Shown: positions 1 through 11,420 of the stretch, in pieces | How positions within the stretch are numbered: position 1 is the first letter of the stretch | Layout of the letters: each line of letters starts with the position of its first letter | Assembly (NCBI GenBank): GCA_948144175.1 | Contig: CANXME010000203.1 | Span: 60,736 to 124,735 of the forward strand | From: Closterium sp. NIES-65 | Lineage: Eukaryota > Streptophyta > Zygnematophyceae > Desmidiales > Closteriaceae | Reading direction: 5' to 3' | Length of the DNA: 64,000 bases | The notes under the pieces: generated by a model | The model's database searches: none | Seen by the model: only the letters and a program-made list of their open reading frames with translations | Told to the model about the DNA's origin: nothing | Position numbers and translations under genes: made by a program

Positions 1-20
1 CTCTCACATATATATACCCC

Positions 21-1861
21 AAGTAGCGAAGAGCAATGTGCTTCGTTTTGTGCTTTTGTCTCTGCTCTCGACACAAGGCCAGCATGGCCTTGTTGTCTAC
101 GTACAGCACTAGAGGAGAACGAGGCGGCTCTCCGAGGTCAATCAGCAGGTAGGTGAGCTAGCGAAGCTCCTGTGCAGCCATGGCCCCGCCGTAGATCTCA
201 GCCTCACAACTGGAGCCGAGAACAGAAGACAAGCGCGTAGCCTGCCAAGAAGCAGAGCCGGAACCAAGGCTGAAGGTGTAGCCCTGTGACGACCGCTGCG
301 TAGCCTGGTCGTCTGCCCAAGAAGCGTCTGCGTGCCCAGTGAGGACCACTGGACTCTGCCCTCCAAGCACAAGCCCCATACCTGACGTACCGCATAAGTA
401 GCGCAACACCCTCTTCACTGCGGCCATGTGCTCCGGTCTGTGTCTCCCAGGAGCAACATAGCGCGCGAGAATGCTAAGAGGGTATGCAAGGTCAAGTCGA
501 GTGCAGGTCATCAGGTACATTAGGCAGCCAACAAGCTCTGGGTATAGGCCACTCGACTCTACGGACTCATCCGAAGGCAGAGCTGAGAGCGAGTGGCGAG
601 TAGGCAGAGGAGTGGCCTGAGGAGAGGAGTACGTGAAGTCAAAGCGCTGAAGGACCTGCTGCACCATGTATGACTGAGTCAGGGTAATGGTGCGGCGTGC
701 TCTGTCCCGGGTGATCTGCAAGGCAAGATAGCTGCGCAGTTCACCCATGTCTTTGCACGTGTGTCTCTTCTGCAGCTCGTACTTCACGTGGGCGAGTCCA
801 GCAGTGTCAGGTGTGGCAAAGACCAAGTCGTCGACGTACACAAGGATGTAGAACGGCGGCAAAGAAGTGTCGGTGCGCAGAAACAGCGACGGGTCGGCAG
901 TAGAAGGAGCAAACCCAAGAGCCGCAAGCGTAGTCCTCAGTGTGTCGTGCCACTCACGGGGTGCCTGGCGGAGAGCGTAAACTGGCCGCCGAAGGCTCCA
1001 CTAGGTGCCAGGAGGAAAAGTCCCAGTGAAGCCAGGTGGGCGGCGCAGCCAGATCTCCTCGTGGAGGCTACCCTGCAAGAAAAAAGTAGTGAAGTCAAGA
1101 GAGTGAAGCTCGTAGTCACGCTGAGCGGCTATGTGCACCAGCACCCGAAGGGTGGTCATCTTTGGGGTGGGAGAGAAGGTCTGAAAGTAGTCAACTCCCT
1201 GCCGCTGACTGAAGCCACGAGCCACGTACCGCGCCTTGAAGACAGGTGGAGAACCTGGCGGCCGCTTCACCCTGAAGATCCACATGCCACTGACGATGTT
1301 CGCCCTAGGTGGGGGAACCGCGTCAACGTAGGTGCCTGTGGACTTCCAGGAAGCCATCTCTGCATCCATAGCTGCCTGCCACTGAGAGGAGTAGGGACCC
1401 TCTACGGTCTCCGCGTAAGAGCGTGGAGTCGGGATGTCAAGTGCATCCGGGTCTCCCTCAAGGGTAAGCAGTACGGACACGAGATGAGGTGAAGCAGCAG
1501 CCAGATACTGGAACTCCTCCTGCCTGTCCTCAAGGACGTCCTTGCCATGGGCACACTCACCCCCGACGGACGGAGGACAAACAGACGCAGACTCAGCAAC
1601 AAGACTAGCAGCGTAGTCTAGACGACAGCGAGCAGCAAAGTCGACGAGCTCAGCAACTAGGGCAGACGCAGCAGTGGACTCAAAGGAAGGGTCAGTGACT
1701 ATAGTAGCAAGGAGACGCGTGACAGTAGGACTTGCAGCACGAAGGAAGAGAGGATTTAGGAGGAGAAGGCAAAATGGACACGCAGAGGAGCAGTGGACGG
1801 ACGCAAAGACATCCGGTGCGTGCCAGGGACAGGAGGAGGACGCTAACACAAACCGCGACAA
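21..1861 (-). pseudogene. Copia-1 reverse transcriptase-RNase H
   Basis: This stretch encodes the C-terminal half of the copia polyprotein, which makes cDNA and degrades the RNA template. Visible blocks are WIFRVKRPPGSPP and ARYVARGFSQRQGVDYF (RT N-terminus), the catalytic YVDD within LVYVDDLVFATPD, and RNase H blocks GHADASWADD, SSCEAEIYGG and YVDNKAMLAL. The frame is broken by TAG at 1001-1003, where copies B, C and D have CAG (Gln), and by TAG at 158-160, where the others have TGG (Trp). The reading frame upstream of about 1850 is different, so a frameshift separates this part from the integrase part. Confidence 0.88.
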
Positions 1862-3255
1862 CTAGTGCGAGCAGCACGAACAGGCGACGCAGGACGAGTG
1901 TAGGGAGAAGGAGCAGGTAGAGGGGAGGCCGGTGGTAACTGTGACTGTGACTGGACAGGCTGTGAACACTCGAAGGGAGGAGGAGGACCAAGAAACTGCT
2001 GAATGAGCGGAACAAAGTACGGTCGAGGCCGCACGGGGACTCCAAACACAGCAGGGACAGCACCAGCACCCCCAGAGGTATTGCCAGCGCCAACAGCACC
2101 TCTAGTGGCAGTACCTCCAGCATTACCAGTAGTACCCCCAGCAGGACCGCCTCCAGGACTAACAGTAGTAGCCTCAGCACCAACACCCTCGGCAGCTCTA
2201 GCTACAGTCGTACCCGCAGGCCCAGCTGCTCCAGTTTTCCCAGTATGAGCTCCTCTGGGACCCGCGGCACCAGCACCCTCAGCAAGCGAAGAAGCTTTAA
2301 CTCCAGCACTACGCCTCCAGCGCCGGGCAAACCACTCGCGCAGCTCCTGCGGAGAGAGCGGCTCCCGCCGAGACGAAGCACGCGGAGAACCTCCACGCCC
2401 AAAACCGCCATACTCCACACGAGCAGGCCCAGCGCCCGCAGGCTCCGCACCCCCAGGCTTAGCACCTCCATTCGCAGCACCTCCAAGCTCCGCACCCCCA
2501 AGCGTAGCACCCCCAGGCTCTGCACCCCCAGGCGCAGCACCCCTAGTCTCAGCACCCCCAGGCTCAGCACCCACAGTAGTACCACCCATAGGCCCAGCAC
2601 CCCCAGGCGTAGCACCCACACGCTTAGCATCCCTAGAGTCAGCACCCCCAGGCTCAGCACCCGAAGCAGTACCAGAGTCACCAGTAACCTTGACAGGCTC
2701 GACTATGTCTACCTGGGACACACGTGAAGGGGCAGGACCCTGAGGGGGGAGGGGGTCTACCGGGGGGGGACCTGGCATAAGGAAGAGCGGTGGCGGGGGG
2801 AGGGAAGGAATGCGGTAGTGGAAGAGACGGTAGTAGGGGACCGACTCCTCAAACATGACTTCATGGGAGGACAGACCACGACGGGAGGTGGGGTGGTAGA
2901 AATGCCACCCTAGCGCATGAGGCGGGAAGCCAAGGAAGACGCAAGGAGCAGCACGAGGGGATAGCTTGTCCGCAGACAAGTCGCGGACAAACGCCCGAGA
3001 TCCCCAGACACGGAACGCAGACGCATCGCCAACCTTCCCCGTCCACACCAAAGCTGAGGAGGTCTCCGGCATGGAGACCCTGGGATGAAGGTTGATCTGA
3101 TGCGCCGCGTACCGAGCCGCAAACAGCCACAGAAAATGGGGGGCAGCCGCATGCATCATGGACATACGGGCGACGCGGATACATACATTCACGACTATGC
3201 CAATGCGGCGCTCAGCAATCCCATTTTGCTGTGGAGAGTCCGGAAGCGTAAAGGT
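1862..3255 (-). pseudogene. Copia-1 integrase C-terminal half and Gly/Ala/Glu/Pro-rich spacer
   Basis: The N-terminal part is the end of the integrase core (RVARMSMMHAAAPHF, AHQINLHPRVSMPETS) and the C-terminal domain (VWGSRAFVRDLSADKLSPR, VFLGFPP, WHFYHPTSRR). It is followed by a proline-rich linker and a repetitive spacer built on GGAEP-like pentapeptides, from a 15-bp DNA repeat at about 2430-2680. The spacer then contains LSPQELREWFARRWRR, a block found in all the copias here. It joins the upstream part in frame across TAG at 3256-3258, a glutamine codon (RQTF) in the sibling copies. The spacer is low complexity and probably a flexible linker. Confidence 0.85.
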
Positions 3256-4593
3256 CTAGCGGATGCCTCGTGCATGACAGTAGGCTCTCAGAAGGCCAGA
3301 GGACAACTCTCCGCCTCGGTCAGAGTGCAGACGCAGAACAGGAAAGTCCGAGCCGAAGCTCCTCCTGAGCTGGAGACGAGCCACGCGGATCCAGTTGATC
3401 AACACCTCAGTGACATCACCCTTGCTGCGCAAGGGGAAGACTGTGGTGTAACGCGAGTAGTCGTCAACCACCAGCAGGAAGTAGCGCTCGTGACCCTTTC
3501 CCCGGACGCGGGCCGGGCCCCACACGTCCATGTGAAGCGTCTGCAGCGGGGCCTCTGTCGGAGGAAACTGGGAGGAGTGAGGGGCAGCCCGTAGCCGCCC
3601 CTCGATGCAGGGGACGCAGGTAGGGCCAGGCCCCGGAGGAAGGGGAGGAAGGGACCGGGGAAGACCAGAGACAAGGACACGGGAGGCCATGTCCCGGAGA
3701 CGAAGCAGGGAGGGGTGACCAAGGCGGTGGTGCCACAGGAGAGTTTCGTGAGACAGGAGGTGACACGAGCAGGGGGCAGAGTCAGGACCAGACCTGGACG
3801 CTGCAGCAAACACCTGACCCGACGCAGCTACCTGACCAGACGCAGTGACAGGAGGAGACTCAGTGGTCACGCTGTACAGGCTCGACCCTGGCCGACGTGT
3901 AAACGTGGCCAGGTGTCGGCCTGTGCTAGCGTCCGTGCAGTGGGTCACCCGCTGACTCGCAGGAGTGAACTGGTGAACCCCCGCATCCTGTAGGTCAGCA
4001 CCACTCACCAAGTTTGTAGAGAACGAGGGGAGGTAAAGACCAGACAAGGTGCCAGAGGGGGCAGCCGGACACGGGAGGACAGTGGAGAAGTGAGAAAGGA
4101 CAGGACCCCCAGAGGGGTCTGCCAGAGAGACTGCAACTGGCCAACCAAGCAGCGTGAGCGTGATGCGGTCTCGAAAGAAGGAGCGAGAAGCCCCGTAGTC
4201 AAGGGTGAAGGTGAAGGAGGCCGAAGCAGATGCGGTACCTGAGAGCGCAAACTCACCAGCACTTGAGGAAGCAGACGCACTGACTACGCGAAGAGAGTCG
4301 GGGAGCCGGGTGACTATGTAGTAGAGGGTGATGTACATGGGGGTGGGGTTCTTGACGCAAAACTCAGCAGGAAGCGCCGCGCGGTAGCGAGTGTCACTAG
4401 TGGGAAGGTGCGTAATGAGGTCAGCGACTGTGGGAAAGGCAGCAAGGTCAGGGAAGAGGTACGGTAGCATGAGGCGGCTCAGTGCAGCAGTGGCAGGGGA
4501 GGAGTAGCGTGCAACTACAGTGTCGTACAAGGTCTGAGCACTCTTGTACTGACTAAAGTGCGCACGCTCAGAGGTAGGCAGGTGGCGACGCAC
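3256..4593 (-). pseudogene. Copia-1 gag C-terminus, protease and integrase N-terminal half
   Basis: The capsid part (YKSAQTLYDTVVARYSSP, LMLPYLFPDLAAF) is joined by an internal deletion directly to the protease, so the glycine-rich region and zinc knuckle present in Copia-C and D are absent. The protease signature is FTLDYGASRSFFRD, where the active-site DSG of the siblings has become DYG. The pre-integrase zinc module (WHHRLGHPSL, then CVPC) and the start of the integrase core (TLHMDVWGPARV, VVDDYSRYTTVF, LRLHSDRGGE) follow. The frame is the same as the gag start upstream and the integrase end downstream. Confidence 0.88.
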
Positions 4594-4809
4594 AGCAAGA
4601 CGTGCAGCAGCATCGCGTGTGGCCCACTATGAGCGAACAGTGGCGTCAGAATCATTAGCAGGGGGAGGAGAGGCACCAAAGGTGAGGTCAAAGAGGGAGA
4701 GACTATCCGCCCTATCGCACTGTAGGAAAAGCTGCAGGTCATCTATCCAGACGTCAAAGTCAATGGCCCGACCCTCAGCGTCAAAAGCGAGGACACTAGG
4801 GGTGGCCAT
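4594..4809 (-). pseudogene. Copia-1 gag start
   Basis: The presumed gag start is the Met of MATPSVLAFDAEGRAIDFDV at 4809; the same start block is seen in Copia-C and Copia-D. It continues WIDDLQLFLQCDRADSLSLF, typical of the capsid N-terminus in this family. A TAG at 4627-4629 stops it in the block TVRS-stop-WATRD; Copia-D has CAG (Gln) at this codon and Copia-C has TAA. The frame continues unchanged into the next part of gag. Confidence 0.85.
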
Positions 4810-4879
4810 GACAGCAGTAGTCTAGTAGCGCGAGCAGTAGGGTAAGGGCAGTGCAGTGGAAGAGGCGCTGCTCTTACCA

Positions 4880-5870
4880 GACAGGGGCGGCTCGGGCGGC
4901 ACGGCGACTCGGCAGCTCGGGCGGCTCGGGTGGCTCGGTGACTCGGCGGCTCAGGCGGCTTGGGCAGCAACCGCGGCTCGGCGACTCGGCAGCCCGGGCG
5001 GCTCGGGCGGTTCGGGCGACTCGGCGGCTCGGGCGGCTCAGGCGACTCGGCAGCTCGGGCGGCTCGGGTGGGCGACGGGGCCGGGGCCGCAGGTAGGTGA
5101 CGGGGCCGGGGCCGCAGGTAGGTGACGGGGCCGAGGCCGCAAGTAGGCGACAGGGCCGCAGGTAGAAGACGGGGCCGCAGGTAGGCGACAGGGCCGCAGG
5201 TAAGAGACGGGGCCGGGGCCGCAGGTAGGCGACTGGGCCGGGGCCGCAGGTAGGCGACAGGGGCCAGGGGCCGCAGGTAGGCGACCGGGGCCACGGGCCG
5301 CAGGTAGGCAACGGGGCCGTAGGGGCCGCAGGTAGGCAGCGGGGCCGTAGGGGCCGCAGGTAGGCGACGGGGCCAGGGGCCGCAAGGGGGCAACGGGGTC
5401 GGGGTCGAGGAAGGGGCCAGGGCCGCAGTTAGGCGACGGGGCCGCAGGTAGGCGACGGGGCCGCAGGTAGGCGACAGGGCCGTAGGTAAGAGACGGGGCC
5501 GGGGCCGCAGGTAGGCGACGGGGCCGGGGCCGAAGGTAGGCGACAGGGGCCAGGGGCCGCAGGTAGGCGACCGGGGCCACGGGCCGCAGGTAGGCAACGG
5601 GGCCGCAGGGGCCGCAGGTAGGCGACGGGGCCGTAGGGGCCGCAGGTAGGCGACGGGGCCAGGGGCGGCTGATCGGGGCCGGGAAAGGGCTGCGCGAGGG
5701 CCGCGGAGGTAGGCGACGAGGCCCCGAGGCGGCAGATCGGGGCCGGGAAGGGCGGTGCCGGGGCCGTAGGGCTAGGCGACGGGGCTGCTAGGGCGATGGG
5801 GCCGCTAGGGGGACGAGGCCGCGAGGGCGACGGATCAGGGGCCGCGACGGCGGCGCGACACAACTGCTAG
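4880..5870. repeat. GC-rich minisatellite leader of Copia-1
   Basis: Between the primer-binding site and gag lies about 1 kb of tandem repeats. Nearest gag (about 4880-5075) a 9-bp unit GGCTCGGGC dominates. From about 5076 to 5680 the unit is about 19 bp, GGGGCCGCAGGTAGGCGAC on the plus strand, and it then degenerates to about 5870. Long open frames here come from the periodicity and are not genes. Confidence 0.9.
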
Positions 5871-5975
5871 GGCGGCTCGACGAGATCAGAGAGGGGATCG
5901 CGACTCGGGCTGAGCGCGCTCCGGGCAGGAAAAAAAAAATTCGACTTGGTGGGCCCTAGGCACAGTTCCCACGAC

Positions 5976-5993
5976 GGAACCTGCTCGATACCA
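5976..5993 (-). promoter_or_regulatory. Copia-1 primer-binding site
   Basis: On the sense (minus) strand TGGTATCGAGCAGGTTCC directly follows the LTR. It resembles TGGTATCAGAGCCAGG, the complement of plant initiator tRNA-Met, with small gaps. A hairpin (GTTCC/GGAAC) overlaps its downstream edge, and GGGCCCACC follows. Confidence 0.8.
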
Positions 5994-6120
5994 TGAGAAA
6001 ACTGAAACGAGAATGAAATTACTAAGCGAAAGTTGGGTACAAATACAAACCCTAGAAAGCTGTACCCCATATGTGCTACCCCACTATAGCCTACAATAGC
6101 TATGTCATATAAATCTGACA
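5994..6120 (-). repeat. Copia-1 5' LTR (127 bp)
   Basis: On the sense strand it starts TGTCAGATTT and ends TTTTCTCA. It has the core CTATAGTGGGGTA and GGGGTACA shared with the other copia LTRs. Its outer side (6121) is gag sequence of Gypsy-1. Confidence 0.85.
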
Positions 6121-6562
6121 TGCAGCGCTCCCACGACTCAAAAAACTCCTTGCGGACCAATCGGCAGCCGTAGAAGCAGCAGCAGCAGCGACAGCGAAGA
6201 CACCGACAAATTTATCTGCGACAATGACAGCAGCTACAGTTAGTCTCGAAGCAGTGAAGCTGAGGCAAGTAGAGGCATTCGATCATAGCGCGAAAGGGAG
6301 CGGGTCCGTCGATTTGTAGCTGTTCTAGAAAATTTCTTCGAAGCTGTTGGATGCACGACCCTCAACGAAGACGCAATGCGCATACGGCTCGCAGCAACAC
6401 TGTTACGAGGCCCAGCTCTAGAGTGGATCAACAACAGCATAGTCCAAGGCGAAGGGACGTGGGCGCAGTTGCGTGCAGTACTGATCGAACAGTTCGACGC
6501 GTTGAACAGTAGCTACTACGCAACACGATGCAACAAGCCAAATAGTGGCATGGGGCGATTGG
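6121..6562 (+). pseudogene. Gypsy-1 gag fragment
   Basis: This is capsid-region sequence homologous to Gypsy-2 at about 32480-32920. Readable blocks are VLENFFEAVGCTTLNEDAM, RIRLAATLLRGPALEWINN and GEGTWAQL, matching KIYFEAIGCTTPTHHAM, RLAAT and ALEW in the other copy. After NSSYYATR the capsid end is deleted and the frame jumps to GMGRL, just before the zinc knuckle. It is bounded on the left by the Copia-1 LTR and on the right by the Copia-A LTR. Confidence 0.85.
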
Positions 6563-6688
6563 TGTGAAGAAATGAGGAATGAATGAACTAGCAAGCAGGT
6601 GGGTACAAGTAGAAAAACCTAAAAGTGTTGTACCCCATATGGTCTACCCCACTATAGCCTACACAAACTATAGCATATGAGTTTGACA
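6563..6688 (-). repeat. Copia-A 3' LTR (126 bp)
   Basis: The plus strand reads TGTGAAGAAATGAGG to GAGTTTGACA, with TG...CA ends. It is preceded by TSD ATTGG and followed by the polypurine tract. Confidence 0.93.
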
Positions 6689-6713
6689 CACCCCCATAGC
6701 CAAAGTGGGGGAG
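6689..6713 (-). promoter_or_regulatory. Copia-A polypurine tract with hairpin
   Basis: The sense strand reads CTATGGGGGTG immediately before the 3' LTR, which is the second-strand priming site. The tract pairs with CCCCCAC 9-10 nt upstream (CCCCCA...TGGGGG), so it can fold as a hairpin. The same arrangement is seen in B, C, D and E. Confidence 0.75.
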
Positions 6714-6885
6714 AACAAGAGGTCACAAGACCAGTCAAGCAAAGCAAAGCAAGCTCAGGGTGGATTACAATGTCACCACACAATTCGAGCACAAGACTAA
6801 GGCCAAAAGGCCAGTTCACATGCAAGATCATATATAAAGGTAAACAAGCAAGTGCAGGTATAGAAAGAATACAGTACAAGCAAGA

Positions 6886-8733
6886 TCAAGAAGTGAGCAA
6901 GTGGGGCCAAGTAGGCACAAGACCTAGCATCGTACAGAAACGCTGATGATCACCAGGCGGAAGTGCCTTGGTAAAGATATAAGCAGTGTTGGCCTCAGAG
7001 GCCACGTAAGCAAGGCGCAACTGACCACGTTGCTGCAGCTCACGAGCAAGGAAGTAGCGAAGAGCAATGTGCTTCGTTCTGTGCTCCAGTCTGTGCTCCA
7101 GTCTGTGCTCCCGACACAAGGCCAGCATGGCCTTGCTGTCTACGTACAAGACTGGAGGAGAACGAGGCATCTCTTCAAGGTCAGCCAGCAGGTAGGTGAG
7201 CCAGCGTAACTCCTGTGCAGCCATGGCCCCCGCGTAGATCTCGGCCTCACAGCTGGAGCCGAGAACAGAAGACGAGCGGGTAGACCGCCACAAAACAGAG
7301 CCGGAGCCAAGGCTGAAGGTGTAACCCTGGGACATCCGCTGCGTAGCCTGGTCGCCAGCCCAAGAAGCGTCTCCGTGATCTGAAAGAACCACTCGACGTC
7401 GCCTTCCAAGCACTAGCTCCATGCCCGACGTACTGCACAAGTAGCGCAACACCCTCTTCGCTGCAGCCATGTGCTCTGGTCGGTGTCTCCCAGGAGCAAC
7501 ATAGTGTGCCAAGATGCTAAGAGGGTATGCAAGGTCAGGTCGTGTGCAGGTCATCAGGTACATGAGGCAGCCAACAAGCTCTGGGTACGGGCCACTCGGC
7601 TCTACGGACTCATCCAAAGGCAGAACTGAGAGCGAGTTGCGAGTAGACAGAGGAGTGGCCTGAGGCGAGGAGTACGTGAAGTTGAAGCGCTGAAGGACCT
7701 GCTGCACCATGTGTGACTGAGTCAGGGTAATGGTGCGCTGTGCTCTGTCCCGGGTGATGTGCAAGCCAAGGTAGCTGCGCAGTTCACACAGGTCTGTGCA
7801 CGTGTGTCTCTTCTGCAGCTCGGACTTCACGTGGGCGAGTCCAGCAGTGTCAGCAGTAGCAAAGACCAAGTCGTCGACGTACACAAGGATGTAGAACGAC
7901 AGCAAAGAGGGGTCAGTGCGTAGAAACAACGACGGGTCAGCAGTAGAAGGAGCGAACCCAAGAGCCGCAAGCGTAGTTCTCAGTGTGTCGTGCCACTCAC
8001 GAGGCGTCTGGCGGAGACCGTAGACTGGCCGCCGTAGGCTCCACTAGGTACCAGGAGGAAACGACCTAGTGAAGCCAGGTGGGCGGCGCAGACAGATCTC
8101 CTCGTGCACGCTTCCCTGTAGGAAAGCTGTGCTGAAGCTCGTAGTCGCGCTGAGCGGCTATGTACAGCAGCACCCGAAGAGTGGTCATCTTCGGGGTGGG
8201 AGAGAAGGTCTGAAAGTAGTCAACTCCCTGTCGCTGTCTGAAGCCTCGAGCCACATAATACGCCTTGAAGACAAGGGGAGAACCCGGCGGCCGCTTCACC
8301 CTGAAGATCCACATGTCACTGACGATGTTCGCCCCAGGTGGGGGAACCTTGTCAACGTAGATGCCTGTGGACTTCCAGGAAGCCATCTCTGCGTCCATGG
8401 CCGACTGCCACTGAGAGGAGTAGGGACCCTCGATCGCCTCAGCGTACGATCGAGGAGTCGGGATGTGTGGTGCATCCGGGTCTCCCTCAGAGGCAATCAG
8501 CGTGGACACGAGATGGGGCAAAGCAGCAGCAAAGCACTGGAACTCCTCCTGCCTGTCCTCAAGGACGTCCGTGCTAAGAGCACACTCACCCCTGACGAAC
8601 GGAGGACAGACAGACTCAGACTCAGCACCGAGACTAGCAGCGTAGTCGACAAGCTCAGCAACTAGGGCAGACGCAGAAGTGGACTCAAAGGAAGGGTCAG
8701 TGACAACAGTAGCCAGGAGACGCGTGACAGTAG
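6886..8733 (-). pseudogene. Copia-A reverse transcriptase-RNase H
   Basis: The C-terminal part (6886-7929) is open for 347 codons. It has the catalytic YVDD (LVYVDDLVFATADTAG), RNase H blocks DHGDASWAGD, SSCEAEIYAG, YVDSKAMLAL and ANTAYIFTKAL, and ends at TGA. The last conserved Asp of RNase H is Tyr here (TADIF in siblings). The N-terminal part (8066-8733) carries SYAEAIEGPYSSQW, WIFRVKRPPGSP and RQRQGVDYFQTFSPTPKMTT. TAG at 8044-8046 falls on the Gln of GTQWSL. Upstream it is cut by the solo LTR. Confidence 0.88.
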
Positions 8734-9610
8734 TGTTAGAGACTAAGGATAAAGTCTACGAAGATTAGGTGCCTAAATTTCTCAAAATCGTTGGCTTAGA
8801 ATTCTGGACAGAAAAGTCACGCTCACATGAACTGTCGTCGACAAAGAACGCATTGTTGAAACTTCACTAATTTCTGATATGTTATAGCCCTAGATCGTAG
8901 CTACATTTCCCAAGTTGATTCGTATTAAGAGATGAAGTAAATCTTGAGTTATCGATTTCGGCGCACTGGGGGGTATGCTGCCGAAGGAATCTTAACTCAA
9001 TCACAATTGACTCACACAAGTTCACAATTACGACACAAGAGAGTTTGAGTAGCACTAAACCAGGTGGAAGGGATGAGTAGGATGAGAGGGAAGGTCTCAA
9101 GAGAGTCCCCAACCAAGGAAACACCATGCCACACAATTCCCTTCCGCATAGGCAACCCAACTTAGACCGTTGTCACTATCCCAACCTCCACAATCCATCT
9201 CAACCTAACTTGGCCACACTTGCCAACCTGGTTTGGTTTCTCCCAACCTTTTGGCAGCAACTACAGTAGAAAATACAAATTTCCCAACCCCCAAAAATCT
9301 GTACCCCTTTTTGAGTCAACACCACAACTTCCCACGGTTGCCACAATCAAACATGAAAAGCATACGAACTCCAACGTTCGTAACTTTCTTGTAAGTGCTG
9401 CGATTGAAGTGATACTTGGTTCGTCGGAAAGGTCTTGAACACAGGAGCCACTTCAGATATCTGCTCAAGTAAAAAAACATTCACACACACTCAGAAAAAA
9501 CAAACCACATCCAACACAAATTCTTGGACACGCTCACACCACACACGCAACGCACCAACATATGATGGGAGGCAGACAGACGTGAATGCAGATGATAGCA
9601 TCACATAACA
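8734..9610. mobile_element. Solo LTR (877 bp) inserted in Copia-A
   Basis: The insert begins TGTTAGAGAC and ends CATAACA, giving TGTTA...TAACA inverted ends. It is flanked by AGTAG (8729-8733) and AGTAC (9611-9615), a 5-bp duplication with one mismatch. Removing it restores the copia sequence found uninterrupted at about 21996 in Copia-B. It is AT-richer than its surroundings and has no coding sequence I recognise. It belongs to none of the short-LTR families here. Orientation cannot be decided from the ends. Confidence 0.8.
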
Positions 9611-9615
9611 AGTAC

Positions 9616-11420
9616 GAATGGCAGCACGAAGAGAGTCAGACTCGGGGTCAGCAAGAATAGGAAGAGAGGACTGTGGAGGAGATGGCAACGGGACACGTAG
9701 AGGAGCAGTGGAAGGACGCAGCGCCATCTTGTGTGTGCCGGGGACCGCAGGAGGACGCGGACGCACAGTACGACCACTAGTGCGAGCAGCACGAGCAGGC
9801 GACGCAGGACGAGACGCAGGTTCACGACGCTTTGCAAGACCTCCAGTAGGACCACTGTAGGGGGAAGGAGCAGGTAGAGAGGAGGTGGGTTGTAACTGTG
9901 ACCGCGATTGGACAGGCTGTGGACACTCTAAGGGAGGAGCAGGACCAGTAGAGGGCGGGAGACCAAGAACCTGCTCCAGGAGCGGAACGAAGTACGGCCT
10001 CGACCGCGCAGCGCCTCCAGAACCAGCAAGGACAGCACAAGTACCCCCAGCGGCAGCACCTGCGCTAGGAGCACCTCCGGCTCCAACAGCGCCAACTCCA
10101 GCACCCTCAAAAGCACTAGCGCTAGCAGCACCCCCAGCGCCAACACCCCCAGCAGCTCCAGCTCCAGCAGCACCAACTCCAGTAGGACCGTTAGCTCCAG
10201 CAGTCTTAGTAGCACCCCCAGACGCACCAGCGCGAGAAGAAACACTAGCGCCAACACCCCTAGTAGCTCCAGCTCTAGCAGCACCAGCACCGCCAGCAGC
10301 TCCAGCAGTGCCAACTTCGGTAGCCCCAACAGCACCCCCAGTCCTAACAGCTCCAGGATCGCCAGTACGAGCACCTCCGGGACCAGCAGCAATAGTAGTA
10401 CCTCTAGCTCCAGTAGCACGTCTCCAGCGGCGGGCAAACCACTCGCACAGCTTTTGTGGAGAGAGTGGCTCCCGCCTAGACGAAGCACCGCCAGCGGCCA
10501 CACGAGCAGACCCAGCGCCCCTAGGCTCCACACCCCCAGGCTCCGCACCCCTAGGCTCAGCACCCCTAGACCTAGTACCCCCAGGCTCAGACCCCCAGTC
10601 TCAGCACCCCAAGACTCAGCACCTCCAGACCCGACACCCGCAGGCTCAGCACCTCTAGCAGCAACAGAGTCAACAGCTACCTCGACAGGCTCGACTGCGT
10701 CTACTTCAGAAACACCTGACGGGGCAGGACCATGAGGGGGGACGGGGTCTATCGGGGGAGGACCAGGCGCAAGGAAGAGCGGCGGCGGGGGGAGGGGCGC
10801 AGTGCGGTAGGGGAAGAGACAGTAGTAAGGCACCGACTCGTCAAAGTTGACGTCCTGGGAAGACAGAACGCGGCGCGAGGTGGGGTGGTAAAACTGCAAC
10901 CCAGGCGCGTCAGGGGGGAAGCCAACAAAGACGCAGGGAACAGCATGGGGAGACACCTTGTCCGCAGACAAGTCGCGGACAAACGCCCGCGATCCCCAGA
11001 TCCGAAACGCAGACGCATCGCCAACCTTCCTCGTCCACCACGAGGTGGGGGAGGTCTCAGGCAAGGAGACCCGGGGCTGAAGGTTGAGCTGATGCGCTAC
11101 GTACTGAACCGCAAACGGCCGCAGAAAATGGGGGGCAGCCGCATGGATCATGGACGTATGAGCGACGTCCATGACCATGCCAATGCGGCGCTCAGCAATC
11201 CCATTTTGCTGTGGAGTGGCCGAAAGCGTGAAGGTTTGACGAATGACCTGTGCACGACAGAAGGCTCCCAGACGGGCAGAGGAAAACTCCCCGCCTCTGT
11301 CAGAGTGCAGACGCAGAACAGGAAATTATGTGCCGAAACCCTCTCTTAGCTAGAGAGGAGCTGCGTGGATCTAGTCAATCAACACCTCAGTGACGTCACC
11401 CTTGCTGCGCAAGGGGAAGA
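9616..11420 (-). pseudogene. Copia-A integrase C-terminal half and spacer
   Basis: The integrase part (about 10700-11220) reads SMIHAAAPHFLRPFAVQYV, LQPRVSLPETSP, IWGSRAFVRDLSADKVSPH and LQFYHPTSRRVLSSQDV. The spacer (9616-10650) has GGAEP-like repeats, then LSPQKLCEWFARRWRRATG. A long alanine/glycine-rich stretch follows, and then PYFVPLLEQVLGLPPSTGP. Frames change several times, so it is broken. The glutamine before TF (RQTF) is retained as CAA near 11240. Confidence 0.82.

Larger units (their letters stand above)
1..6120 (-). mobile_element. Copia-1: Ty1/copia LTR retrotransposon, 3' end missing
   Basis: A degenerate Ty1/copia element reads leftward. From right to left it has a 127-bp 5' LTR, a primer-binding site, a GC-rich repeat leader, gag, protease, integrase, reverse transcriptase and RNase H. 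RNase H homology starts at about position 21. The first 20 bases do not match the other copies, so the 3' end is truncated or rearranged at the window edge and no 3' LTR is visible. The element interrupts the gag of Gypsy-1, whose sequence resumes at 6121. The four in-frame stops found are all TAG; there is also one frameshift near 1700-1850. Confidence 0.92.
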
